A stretch of 64,000 bases of DNA, from the NCBI RefSeq assembly GCF_036964905.1, contig NZ_JBALHR010000002.1, positions 1 through 64,000 of the forward strand, written 5' to 3'. Position 1 is the stretch's first letter. Each line of letters starts with the position of its first letter. Of the stretch, positions 42,041 through 50,133 are shown in pieces. The position numbers were made by a program, and so were the translations under genes. This DNA is from Gemmobacter denitrificans (GTDB lineage Bacteria; Pseudomonadota; Alphaproteobacteria; Rhodobacterales; Rhodobacteraceae). A model generated the notes under the pieces. The model was not told the origin of the DNA and ran no database searches. It was given only the letters and a program-made list of their open reading frames with translations.

Positions 42041-42589
42041 ATGAAGGGCATCGTATTTGTGGAGCTTCTGCGCATGGCAGAAGAGCTCGTGGGCGAAGCT
42101 GCGGTGGATCAGGTGCTGGATGACACGCCGCTTTTGACCGGCGGGGCATTTACGGCGGTGGGGGATTATCCCTGCAGCGATCTGGTCGCGCTGGTGCAGG
42201 CCTTCAGCCGGGCCACCAATGTGCCGGGCGAGGAATTGCAGCGCCAGTTCGGGCATTGGATGATGAACACCTTCAAGACCCATTACCCCGCGTTCTTCGA
42301 AAGCAAGCCCGATGTGATGGCCATGCTGGAGGCGATCGAAGGCGAAGTGCATGTCGAAGTGCGCAAGATTTATCCCGATGCCGAGTTGCCCAGTTTCCAG
42401 ACCGAAAGGCTGGGTGATGACGGGCTGCGGATGACCTACAGCTCCAGCCGCCCGCTGGTGCCCTTTTGCAAGGGGCTGATTGAAGGCTGTGTCGATCATT
42501 TCGGGCGCCCTGCGGCGATTGACACGCGCGATCTTTCCCAGCCCGGCGCGGCGCGGGCCGAGTTTGAAATCCGGTATGCCGTGCCATGA
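42041..42589 (+). CDS. Heme NO-binding (H-NOX) protein
   Basis: A 182-residue stand-alone H-NOX sensor. The proximal heme ligand is His104 in GEVHVEVRKIYP, and the heme-propionate motif YxSxR is Tyr133, Ser135 and Arg137 (TYSSSR). MKGIVFVELL is the typical start. H-NOX proteins bind NO (or O2) and control a partner enzyme. AAGGGG precedes ATG 42041. The stop overlaps the kinase start as ATGA, so kinase control by the heme protein is very likely. Confidence 0.93.
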   Translation: MKGIVFVELLRMAEELVGEAAVDQVLDDTPLLTGGAFTAVGDYPCSDLVALVQAFSRATNVPGEELQRQFGHWMMNTFKTHYPAFFESKPDVMAMLEAIEGEVHVEVRKIYPDAELPSFQTERLGDDGLRMTYSSSRPLVPFCKGLIEGCVDHFGRPAAIDTRDLSQPGAARAEFEIRYAVP

Positions 42590-43911
42590 CCGCTGCTCCG
42601 CCCGAAACGGTGTCTCGCCGCAGATACGATCGGGAAAGGCAGGCGAGGGAAGAGGCCGAGCAGTTGCTGGAGGCCAAGAGCCGCGCCTTGTACGAGGCCA
42701 ATCTGCGATTGGAACGTCAGGCCCGGACGCTGGAGGATGAAGTCCGGCTGCGCACCGCCGATCTGGAGCGCGCCCTTGTGGCCGCCGAGGCCGCGAACGA
42801 AGCCAAGAGCATGTTTCTGGCGAACATGAGCCACGAGATCCGCACCCCCCTGAATGGCGTGCTGGGCATGGCCGAATTGCTGGAAGGTCTGGTTCACGAA
42901 CCCGAACACCGCCAGATGATCGCCACGATCCGCGATTCCGGCGAAGTGCTGCTGCACGTTATCAATGACATTCTGGACCTGTCGAAGATCGACGCCGGGC
43001 GGCTGGAACTGGAACAGGTCGCCTTTCGTCCCGCTGATATTGTCGCCCGGGTAGAAGCGCTGCATTCGTTGCGCGCACAGGAAAAGGGGCTGAGCTTTGC
43101 CATTCTGGCCAGCGCGGATACGCAGAATCTGCGGCTGGGGGACCCGCACCGGATCGCGCAGATCCTGCACAATCTGCTGGGCAATGCGATCAAGTTCACT
43201 GAAACCGGCGAAATCCGCGTGTTGATGACCAGCCCGCCCGGCAGGCCGCTGACGCTCGATGTGATGGATACCGGCATCGGCATGACCTCGGACCAGATGG
43301 CGCGGATGTTCGAGGATTTTCAGCAGGCGGATACCACGGTGACCCGGCGCTTTGGCGGCACAGGGCTGGGCATGTCGATCGTGAAGAAGCTGGTTCTGAT
43401 GATGGGGGGCGAAATTGTGCCCCAGTCGCAGCCGGGGTTCGGCACCCGCATCCGGGTGTCATTGCCGCTTGCTGAACCGCAAGAGGCCGCGATCCCGGTC
43501 CGACCTGCGCTTGCGGGCCCTGACCTGCCGCTGCACCGGCTGGCGGGGCTGAAGGTGTTGGCCGCCGATGACAATGCCACCAACCGCAAGATATTGCTGG
43601 CCATGTTGGCGCGCAGCGGGATGGAGATCGTGATGGTCGCCGACGGGCGCGAGGCGCTGATGCAGGCGGTTGACAGTGCCTTTGACCTGATGCTGCTCGA
43701 CATCTCGATGCCGGTGCTGGACGGGATCGCCACGCTTCAGGCGATCCGTGATACCGGCGGGGCAGGGGGGGCACCGGCCATCGCCATCACCGCCAATGCG
43801 ATGCGGCATCAGGTTGACAGCTATCTGGCATCAGGCTTTGCCGGCCATGTGTCAAAGCCGCTGTCGCAGCCAAGGCTGCTGGAAGAAATCTGCCGGGTTC
43901 TGTTCGGCTGA
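42586..43911 (+). CDS. Soluble hybrid histidine kinase with C-terminal receiver, H-NOX partner
   Basis: A 441-residue hybrid kinase without transmembrane segments. An N-terminal coiled coil (residues 15-78) leads to the dimerisation/phosphoacceptor helix with His83 in MSHEIRTPLNGV. The ATPase domain has NLLGNAIKFT, DTGIGM and GGTGLGMSI. A receiver follows with Asp329 in AADDN, phosphoacceptor Asp372 in LLDISMP, and Lys424. It lacks an output domain, so phosphate must pass on to an unlinked phosphotransfer protein or regulator. It overlaps the H-NOX gene by four bases. Confidence 0.94.
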   Translation: MTAAPPETVSRRRYDRERQAREEAEQLLEAKSRALYEANLRLERQARTLEDEVRLRTADLERALVAAEAANEAKSMFLANMSHEIRTPLNGVLGMAELLEGLVHEPEHRQMIATIRDSGEVLLHVINDILDLSKIDAGRLELEQVAFRPADIVARVEALHSLRAQEKGLSFAILASADTQNLRLGDPHRIAQILHNLLGNAIKFTETGEIRVLMTSPPGRPLTLDVMDTGIGMTSDQMARMFEDFQQADTTVTRRFGGTGLGMSIVKKLVLMMGGEIVPQSQPGFGTRIRVSLPLAEPQEAAIPVRPALAGPDLPLHRLAGLKVLAADDNATNRKILLAMLARSGMEIVMVADGREALMQAVDSAFDLMLLDISMPVLDGIATLQAIRDTGGAGGAPAIAITANAMRHQVDSYLASGFAGHVSKPLSQPRLLEEICRVLFG

Positions 43912-43918
43912 AACGGTA

Positions 43919-45379
43919 TCAGGGCACAGGTGCCGGATTGGGCGGGTCTGGATCGGGCGCAGTACCCTCTGCAGGGGGGTGGCTGCCCGGTGCGACGAGG
44001 ATGCCATTCAGCCAGTTGCCCGCAGTTTCCTGCCCGCTGGCATAGCGCAGGGTGCCTTGCCCCTGACGTTTGCCCAGCTGGAATTCACCTTCATACACAT
44101 CGCCATTGGGATAGGTGGCTATCCCCTTGCCGGACATTTCGCCCCCCTGCCAGGCCCCGAGATATTTGAACCCGTCGGGCATGGTCAGCTCGCCTTGGCC
44201 CTGCCGGATGCCATCGACGAAATCACCGACATAGACCGCGCCGCCCGGATAGCTGGCCTTGCCCTTTCCACTGCGCTTGCCTGCCTGCCAGTCACCGTCA
44301 TAGCGAAAACCGTCGGGTCGGGTCAGCACACCTTTGCCCTGCGCCTGTCCGGCGGCAAAGGCCCCGACATAAATCGCGCCGTCAGCATAGCTGGCCCGGC
44401 CCTGACCCGCGATCACACCCTTTTGCCAATCGCCCTCATAGCTGGAGCCATCCTTGTAGGTGATCTTGCCGCGCCCCTGGGGCTGCCCTGTGACCATCGC
44501 CCCCTGATAGACCGCGCCATCGGCATAGGTCATGCGACCCGTGCCCTGCATCTGGCCCTCGGCCCAGTCGCCTTCATAGACAAAGCCATCGGGGCTGCTG
44601 AACCGGCCCTTGCCATGGCGCAGGTCATTGGCAAAGCCGCCTTCATACACTGCGCCACTGGCATAGGTCATCTTGCCGGTGCCGGATCGTTTGCCTTGTG
44701 CGAAGCTGCCCTCGTACCGGTCGCCATTGGGCTGGGTCAGGGTTCCGCTGCCCTGCATCTGGCCCTCGGCCCAGTCACCTTCATAGATCAGACCATTCGG
44801 CATGGTCAGCTTGCCCTTGCCCGCCCGGACCCCGGCCTGCATCGCGCCTTCGTAAACCGTGCCGTCTGGATAAGACAGCAGCCCCGTGCCCTCTTTCACG
44901 CCATCGACCCAGTCGCCGTCATAGATCGCACCGCCGGGCGCGGTCAGCTTGCCGCGCCCGTGATGGGTCGCAGAGCGCATTCCGCCTTCATAGACCGAGC
45001 CATCTGCATAGCGCGCGATCCCTTGCCCGGTGATCTGGCCATCCTGCCATTCACCTTCGTAGCTGCCGCCATTGGCATAGGTGATCTTGCCGCGCCCAAA
45101 GGGTTTGCCGCCCAGAAAATCGCCTTCATAGACCGATCCGTCAGGATAGCGTGCCGTGCCCTTGCCGCGAATTTCGCCCGCGACCCATTCGCCGCTATAT
45201 TCAAAGCCATTGGGCAGGGTGTAGGTGCCAGTGCCATGCTGCTTGCCATCGAGGAATGTGCCCTCATAGACCGAGCCATCGTCATATTGCTTGACGAGCA
45301 CCTCGCCATCGGTCTGGCCGAAAGCCGCGCCCCCCGCCAGCAGCAAAGCCGCCAGCCCGCCTGCGATCCCCTTGCGCAT
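43919..45379 (-). CDS. Exported MORN-repeat protein (18 tandem 23-residue units)
   Basis: A 486-residue protein: signal peptide (GIAGGLAALLLAGGAAFGQ), then 18 full MORN units of 23 residues (YEGDWxxGxxxGxGxxxYxDG) and a degenerate nineteenth, ending in a Pro-rich tail (PDPDPPNPAPVP). MORN arrays form extended beta-hairpin solenoids that bind lipid or protein. Almost nothing but the repeat is present, so it is probably a periplasmic or surface scaffold. AAGGAGGT lies 4-5 bases before ATG 45379. The units differ enough at the DNA level that recent expansion is not evident. Confidence 0.92.
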   Translation of the reverse strand: MRKGIAGGLAALLLAGGAAFGQTDGEVLVKQYDDGSVYEGTFLDGKQHGTGTYTLPNGFEYSGEWVAGEIRGKGTARYPDGSVYEGDFLGGKPFGRGKITYANGGSYEGEWQDGQITGQGIARYADGSVYEGGMRSATHHGRGKLTAPGGAIYDGDWVDGVKEGTGLLSYPDGTVYEGAMQAGVRAGKGKLTMPNGLIYEGDWAEGQMQGSGTLTQPNGDRYEGSFAQGKRSGTGKMTYASGAVYEGGFANDLRHGKGRFSSPDGFVYEGDWAEGQMQGTGRMTYADGAVYQGAMVTGQPQGRGKITYKDGSSYEGDWQKGVIAGQGRASYADGAIYVGAFAAGQAQGKGVLTRPDGFRYDGDWQAGKRSGKGKASYPGGAVYVGDFVDGIRQGQGELTMPDGFKYLGAWQGGEMSGKGIATYPNGDVYEGEFQLGKRQGQGTLRYASGQETAGNWLNGILVAPGSHPPAEGTAPDPDPPNPAPVP

Positions 45380-45388
45380 GGATACCTC

Positions 45389-45434
45389 CTTGCTTCTAGC
45401 CTTTTCCTTGGCTGTCAGTCTGCTAGAAAGCAAG
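45389..45434. repeat. Inverted repeat between the MORN gene and nadE
   Basis: CTTGCTTCTAGC (45389-45400) and GCTAGAAAGCAAG (45422-45434) match apart from one extra base. The left arm touches the MORN Shine-Dalgarno site (45384-45391), so folding would reduce its exposure. It may instead be an operator in this divergent region. Confidence 0.45.
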
Positions 45435-45482
45435 ACAAATCCTCGGGGGGCGCGGGCCCGCTGTCATTCATGGGGGCCGCAG

Positions 45483-47141
45483 ATGTCCGACCGTTTTCGC
45501 CTGACGCTGGCGCAGCTCAACCCCACAGTAGGGGCGATCGCGGCCAATGCCACGATGGCGCGCGACGCCTGGGATCAGGCCAAGGCCGCCGGGTCCGACA
45601 TGCTGGCGCTGACCGAGATGTTCATCACCGGCTATCAGACCCAGGACCTGATCCTGAAACCGGCTTTCACCCATGCGGCGATTGCAGCGATTCACCAGCT
45701 TGCACGCGATTGCGCTGATGGGCCGGCCCTGGGGATCGGCGGGCCTGCGCTGGTGTCGGGGCGGCTGCACAATGCGTGGTATGTGCTGCAGGGCGGCGAA
45801 ATCACGGCAACGGTGCTGAAGCACCATCTGCCCAACAGCGACGTGTTCGATGAAAAGCGGGTGTTTGCCGCGGCCGATGTCAGTGGCCCTTACCGGGTTG
45901 GCCCGCTGCGGATCGGCACGCCGATCTGCGAAGATGCCTGGCACCCCGATGTGGCCGAGACGCTGGCCGAAACGGGGGCGGAAATCCTGCTGGTGCCCAA
46001 TGGATCGCCCTATCATCGCGGCAAGCCCGACCTGCGGCTGAACCTGATGGTGTCGCGGGTGGTGGAAACCGGCTTGCCGCTGGTCTATCTGAACATGGTG
46101 GGCGGGCAGGACGATCAGGTATTCGACGGATCGTCGATGGTGCTGAACCCGGGTGGTGCGCTGGCGGTGCAGATGCCGCAGTTCGACAGCTGCCTGACAC
46201 AGGTCGATTTCATCAAGACGCCGCAGGGGTGGCGTGCCCAGCCGGGCATGATGGCCGAGATCCCGCGCATCTGGGAGGCTGATTACCGCGCCTGCGTCAT
46301 GGGGCTGGCCGATTACATGGCCAAGACCGGGTTCAAGAAGGTGGTTCTGGGCCTGTCGGGCGGGATCGACAGCGCAATCGTCGCGACCATTGCCGCCGAT
46401 GCGCTTGGGCCCGAGAATGTGCATTGCGTGATGCTGCCCTCGGCCTATACCTCGGACGCGTCGCTGGAGGATGCGGGCGAAGTGGCGCGCAATCTGGGCT
46501 GCCGTCTGGATACCGTGCCAATCGGTGGCGCGCAGGAGGCAGTGGGGCAGGCGCTTGCCCCGCTGTTTGCGGGCACCGAACCGGGCATCACCGAGGAGAA
46601 CATCCAAAGCCGGCTGCGCGGCCTGATGCTGATGGCGCTGTCGAACAAGTTCGGCGCGATGCTGCTGACCACAGGCAACAAATCGGAAATGGCCGTGGGC
46701 TATTGCACCATCTATGGCGACATGAATGGCGGCTACAACCCGATCAAGGACATGTACAAGACCCGGGTGTTTGACACCTGCCGCTGGCGCAATGACCATC
46801 ACCGCCCGTGGATGAAGGGGCCAGCCGGGGCTGTCATCCCCGAACGTGTGATCACCAAGCCGCCGAGTGCCGAGCTGCGCCCCAATCAGCGCGACGATGA
46901 CAGCCTGCCGCCCTATGAGGTGCTGGATGCCATTCTGGAAGGGCTGGTGGATCGTGAGCTTTCGGTGGCGGACCTGGTGGAGGCGGGCTTTGACCGCGCC
47001 ACGGTGAAGCGGGTCGAACATCTGCTGTATATCAGCGAATACAAACGCTTCCAGTCGGCCCCCGGAACACGGCTGACCCCGCGCGCCTTCTGGCTGGACC
47101 GGCGTTATCCGATTGCCAACCGCTTTCGCGACGAGAGCTGA
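45483..47141 (+). CDS. nadE: Glutamine-dependent NAD+ synthase
   Basis: A 552-residue two-domain enzyme that makes NAD+ from deamido-NAD+. The N-terminal nitrilase-like glutaminase has Glu45, Lys113 and Cys149 (PICEDAW). The C-terminal synthetase has the P-loop LGLSGGIDSA and the TTGNKSEMAVGYCTIYGD block. The ATG at 45483 matches family N termini. The downstream gene begins inside the nadE stop codon (TGATG). Confidence 0.95.
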   Translation: MSDRFRLTLAQLNPTVGAIAANATMARDAWDQAKAAGSDMLALTEMFITGYQTQDLILKPAFTHAAIAAIHQLARDCADGPALGIGGPALVSGRLHNAWYVLQGGEITATVLKHHLPNSDVFDEKRVFAAADVSGPYRVGPLRIGTPICEDAWHPDVAETLAETGAEILLVPNGSPYHRGKPDLRLNLMVSRVVETGLPLVYLNMVGGQDDQVFDGSSMVLNPGGALAVQMPQFDSCLTQVDFIKTPQGWRAQPGMMAEIPRIWEADYRACVMGLADYMAKTGFKKVVLGLSGGIDSAIVATIAADALGPENVHCVMLPSAYTSDASLEDAGEVARNLGCRLDTVPIGGAQEAVGQALAPLFAGTEPGITEENIQSRLRGLMLMALSNKFGAMLLTTGNKSEMAVGYCTIYGDMNGGYNPIKDMYKTRVFDTCRWRNDHHRPWMKGPAGAVIPERVITKPPSAELRPNQRDDDSLPPYEVLDAILEGLVDRELSVADLVEAGFDRATVKRVEHLLYISEYKRFQSAPGTRLTPRAFWLDRRYPIANRFRDES

Positions 47142-47731
47142 TGGACACGCCAGATTGGCTTAAGGGTTTAGAGCGTTTGCTGGCCGATCAGGATGACGAG
47201 CTGTCGCGCAGCTTGAAGGTCGCTGCTCTTATGGTTCTGGCTGCAGAAGAGCTTCGGTCTTGCGTAGAGCAGAAGGCGCTTTGGTTCTTTGGTTTGGATA
47301 AAGACCTGAGACGGAGGCCAGATGGCGAACCACTTCCGCCGGAATATCAGAGGTTAGCTTCCAAGCGCCAAGCTGAACGCTTGCAGGCTGCAAGTCTTTG
47401 GTTCCAAAGCGTCGGCGCGTTCGATCGGGACGATGTTGAACTGGTCCGTCTCGCCATGGATTATCGCAACGATGTTGCGCATGAACTTTTCCAAAAATTG
47501 ATCCATCAAGGCGCGGAGTTTTTCAACCCAGTGATTCCATTCGCCATGGTTTGCTTAGCGCATAAGGTCAACCTTTGGTGGATGCAGAATTATGAGTTTG
47601 ACGGTGATGATGAGTATGAAAACGTAGACTGGGCGAAGGCCGAGCAGGCCTCGACCGCTATAGTGCGGCTCATGACGTTAGCGGCGTTTCCTGAGCTGCA
47701 AAGTATCTCAGCCAAAGATTTAGAGGGATGA
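47141..47731 (+). CDS. Low-GC hypothetical protein with a HEPN-like RxxxxH motif
   Basis: A 196-residue, mostly helical protein that I cannot assign to a named family. DYRNDVAHELF has Arg109 and His114 in the R-x4-H spacing of HEPN ribonucleases, placed in a helix as in that fold. Three 60-base stretches counted (47161, 47521, 47581) give 88 G or C of 180, about 49%, against 67% in a nadE stretch, so recent acquisition is likely. Its ATG overlaps the nadE stop by one base. No nucleotidyltransferase partner is adjacent. Confidence 0.75.
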   Translation: MDTPDWLKGLERLLADQDDELSRSLKVAALMVLAAEELRSCVEQKALWFFGLDKDLRRRPDGEPLPPEYQRLASKRQAERLQAASLWFQSVGAFDRDDVELVRLAMDYRNDVAHELFQKLIHQGAEFFNPVIPFAMVCLAHKVNLWWMQNYEFDGDDEYENVDWAKAEQASTAIVRLMTLAAFPELQSISAKDLEG

Positions 47732-47830
47732 TCCCCTGCCTCGCTGCCGCCGTTCATGAGATCATGCGCGGTTACTGCGCCTAGGCCGCTTAGGCCGCTT
47801 GGCGGGGAGGATGCGCGCTGTGGCTGATCT

Positions 47831-47876
47831 CCGGGGGCTTTGCGCCCCCGGTCCCCCGCTGGATATATGGACCAAG
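47831..47876 (+). repeat. Intergenic hairpin-GGATATTT repeat, copy E (variant)
   Basis: GGGGGCTTTGCGCCCCC hairpin, then GGTCCCCCGCTGGATATATGGACCAAG. The layout is that of the other copies, with a GGATATAT core and GGACCAAG tail like copy D. It lies in the gap between the HEPN-like gene and the esterase (47732-47889), which otherwise shows nothing I can name. Confidence 0.65.
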
Positions 47877-47889
47877 ATAAAGGTCAGGG

Positions 47890-48492
47890 TCAGAGGATCA
47901 GGGCGCGCCGCAGGAAGGCGGCTGTCGTGGTGGCGACGCGGGCGTCAAACCAATGGCCCAGGCCCGTCCAGAGATGCAGGTCAACCGGACAGCCCTGTTT
48001 GCCCCAATGGGCGGCGGCGGCGATGGCATCGCGGGCGGGAATGACCGGATCGTCCAGCCCGTGCGACAGCATGACCGGGATGCCGGGCAGGCCGGTCGCG
48101 GATTTCACCAGTCGCCCTGACAACGCGGCAAGGGCCTGCGGGCGAAAGCGCCCTGACATGACGGCATCCATTGCCATGATCGCGCCTTGCGAAAAGCCCA
48201 CAAGCGCCACCCTGTCGGGCCTGTCGCCAAAACCGTGCCCGGCGATGGTTGTGGCCAGAACCTGATCAAAGGCCGCGCGGGCCGCCCGCAGCCGGGCCGG
48301 GCGGTTGCGCGGAGTGATGTCTTTCACGCTGAACCATTGGCGACCGCTATCGTCCCAGTCGTAGCGGTTGGGCGCATCGGGCAGGGCGAAGCGGGCGCCG
48401 GGCAGCTCGGCGCCGATCATGTCGGCCAGCGGTTGCAAATGCGCGCCGCGCCCACCCACGCCATGCAGGATGACTATCAGTGTCTCAGCCAT
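47890..48492 (-). CDS. Alpha/beta hydrolase (carboxylesterase/phospholipase type)
   Basis: A 200-residue serine hydrolase of the YpfH/acyl-protein thioesterase-like family. Nucleophile Ser101 lies in GFSQG, the acid is Asp147 or Asp148 in SHGLDDPVIP, and His180 is in GLGHWF; LHGVGGRG supplies the oxyanion loop. Cytosolic esterase; natural substrate unknown. Confidence 0.9.
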   Translation of the reverse strand: MAETLIVILHGVGGRGAHLQPLADMIGAELPGARFALPDAPNRYDWDDSGRQWFSVKDITPRNRPARLRAARAAFDQVLATTIAGHGFGDRPDRVALVGFSQGAIMAMDAVMSGRFRPQALAALSGRLVKSATGLPGIPVMLSHGLDDPVIPARDAIAAAAHWGKQGCPVDLHLWTGLGHWFDARVATTTAAFLRRALIL

Positions 48493-48573
48493 GTTTTAGG
48501 CGCATGCGGGTTGGGAAAGATATCGGGTTCATCGGAACAGGGTGCCAGACCCGGGCGCGGCGGGCAATGGGGC

Positions 48574-48595
48574 CGGGCCGCGCAGACGCGGCCCG
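48574..48595 (-). terminator. GC-rich hairpin after the metallo-hydrolase gene
   Basis: CGGGCCGCG (48574-48582) and CGCGGCCCG (48587-48595) form a 9-bp stem with a CAGA loop, 17 bases beyond the stop codon. No T tract follows, so it is a weak terminator or a 3' stabilising hairpin. Confidence 0.55.
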
Positions 48596-48611
48596 ATCCG
48601 ACGATGACGGC

Positions 48612-49529
48612 TTATTCGGTCAGGGCGAGTTGGTAGCTGGCCGGGTGCAGGCGAAAGCCTTCGCCCTGCGGTTCCAGATAGCCGACAGCCGGGAAGGGCA
48701 TGTGATAGCCGATGAAGGGGATGCGATCGGCGGCGATCATGCCCAGCAGCGATTTGCGGGTGGCGGCGGCCTGCGCCTTGTCCATGTCGAACCGGACTTC
48801 CCAATCCGGGCGCTGCAACGAAAAGACATAATGATTCACTGTATCGGCGGTGATGGCGAGCCGCTGGCCCGCGCTTTCCAGCATATAGGCCATATGGCCG
48901 GGGCTATGGCCAAAGGCGGCCAGGGCGGTGATGCCAGAGGCCACGCTGCCGCCATCATCGAGCATGGTGATGCGGTCGTTCAGCGGTTTGACCTTGGTGT
49001 CGAACCCCTCATTCCCGGCAGCGGACCAGTGATTGTGTTCGGCTGCCCCGGTCAGGATACGGGCATTGGCAAAGGTGGCGCCCGCTTCGCCCGACAGGCC
49101 GCCGATATGATCGCCATGCATGTGGGTCAGCACGACCGTGTCGATCTGATCTGGCGTAATGCCTGCCGCTGCCAATGCGGCAGTGATCGCCTCGGGCGCG
49201 AGGCCGGTGTCGAACAGAACCAACTCGCTGCCGGTGTTCACCACCGTGGGGGTGAAGTAGTTGCGGATACGATCGGCGGGCAGGAAATTTGCGGCGGCCA
49301 GCGCCGCGAAATCTTCGGGCGTGGCATTCAGGCCAAAGGTTTCCTGGGGTTTGTCGCTGACCCTTGTGCCGGCGAGCAGCGTTGTCACCTCGAAATCGCC
49401 AAGGGCAAAGCGGTGAAGGCCTGCCGTGGCGGGACCAAGCTTGTCGGCCTTGGCCAGCGCAGGGCGCAGCGGGGCAGAGATCAGCGGCAGGCTGGCAGCG
49501 GCCAGCAGGGCAGTGCGGCGGGTCAGCAT
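48612..49529 (-). CDS. Exported metallo-beta-lactamase-fold hydrolase (Tat-type signal)
   Basis: A 305-residue MBL-fold protein. The N terminus MLTRRTALLAAASLPLISAPLRPALA has a twin-arginine signal. The zinc motif is His136-x-His138-x-Asp140-His141 (HMHGDH). A further His lies in GHSPGHMAYML and Asp in TADTVNH. Family members hydrolyse lactones, esters and other substrates in the periplasm; it is not a recognisable beta-lactamase. GGAG precedes the ATG. Confidence 0.9.
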   Translation of the reverse strand: MLTRRTALLAAASLPLISAPLRPALAKADKLGPATAGLHRFALGDFEVTTLLAGTRVSDKPQETFGLNATPEDFAALAAANFLPADRIRNYFTPTVVNTGSELVLFDTGLAPEAITAALAAAGITPDQIDTVVLTHMHGDHIGGLSGEAGATFANARILTGAAEHNHWSAAGNEGFDTKVKPLNDRITMLDDGGSVASGITALAAFGHSPGHMAYMLESAGQRLAITADTVNHYVFSLQRPDWEVRFDMDKAQAAATRKSLLGMIAADRIPFIGYHMPFPAVGYLEPQGEGFRLHPASYQLALTE

Positions 49530-49610
49530 CTTGGGGCTCCGTTTGGGGACAGGATACCGGCGATGGTAACCCGGCTTTGCCAGCCGGCCAGTCACGCTTG
49601 CGTCAGAGCC

Positions 49611-50021
49611 TCATTCCCACCAGGGATCGATGGCGGCGATGTCATCATCGCTCCAGCCGAAATGATGGGCGAGTTCGTGGATCATCACATGGGTGACCAA
49701 CTCGCCCAGCGAAACATCGCCCCGGTCGATCCATTCGTCCAGAATGGCGCGGCGGAACAGCCAGATGACATCGGGGCCATGGGCCTGATCCATCACCGAG
49801 CGTTCGGTCAGGGGCGTGCCTTCGTAAAGCCCGGTCAGTTCGAACGGGTCTTCGATCTGCAGGGCTTCCAGCAGGTCTTCGGGCGCGAGATCCTCGACCC
49901 GGATCAAGATCTGTGTGGCGCTGGCCCGCCAGGGTTCGGGCAGGGCAATGACCGCGTCATGTGCGAGTTGTTCGATCAGGGCGAGGTCGGGGGCGATGGT
50001 GCTGGGGCGGGCATGGGTCAT
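49611..50021 (-). CDS. Small metallopeptidase family protein (minimal zincin, COG3824-like)
   Basis: A 136-residue single-domain zincin with HExxH at His115-His119 (HELAHHFGWSDDDI). The conserved C-terminal segment after the motif carries an Asp as a likely third ligand. The family is widespread in alphaproteobacteria next to housekeeping genes; its natural substrate is unknown. Divergent from gltX. Confidence 0.9.
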   Translation of the reverse strand: MTHARPSTIAPDLALIEQLAHDAVIALPEPWRASATQILIRVEDLAPEDLLEALQIEDPFELTGLYEGTPLTERSVMDQAHGPDVIWLFRRAILDEWIDRGDVSLGELVTHVMIHELAHHFGWSDDDIAAIDPWWE

Positions 50022-50133
50022 GGTGCCAGCCTAGGCTGCCAGGGTCAGGCTGTGAAGACCTGTCGGGGATTGGGCCCGATATGGACAAAAGCCCTTGCGC
50101 GTGCAAAAGGTGCCGGGTTCAGGAGAGCCAATC

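Noticed and set aside
43919..45379. Possible CRISPR-like or satellite DNA because of a 69-base period
   Set aside because: The period is that of the 23-residue MORN unit in one open frame, and units differ too much at the DNA level to be spacer-repeat or satellite DNA.
48612..49529. Class B beta-lactamase (antibiotic resistance)
   Set aside because: It has the general HxHxDH zinc motif, but length, Tat-type signal and surrounding blocks fit the broad MBL-fold hydrolase group rather than any carbapenemase.
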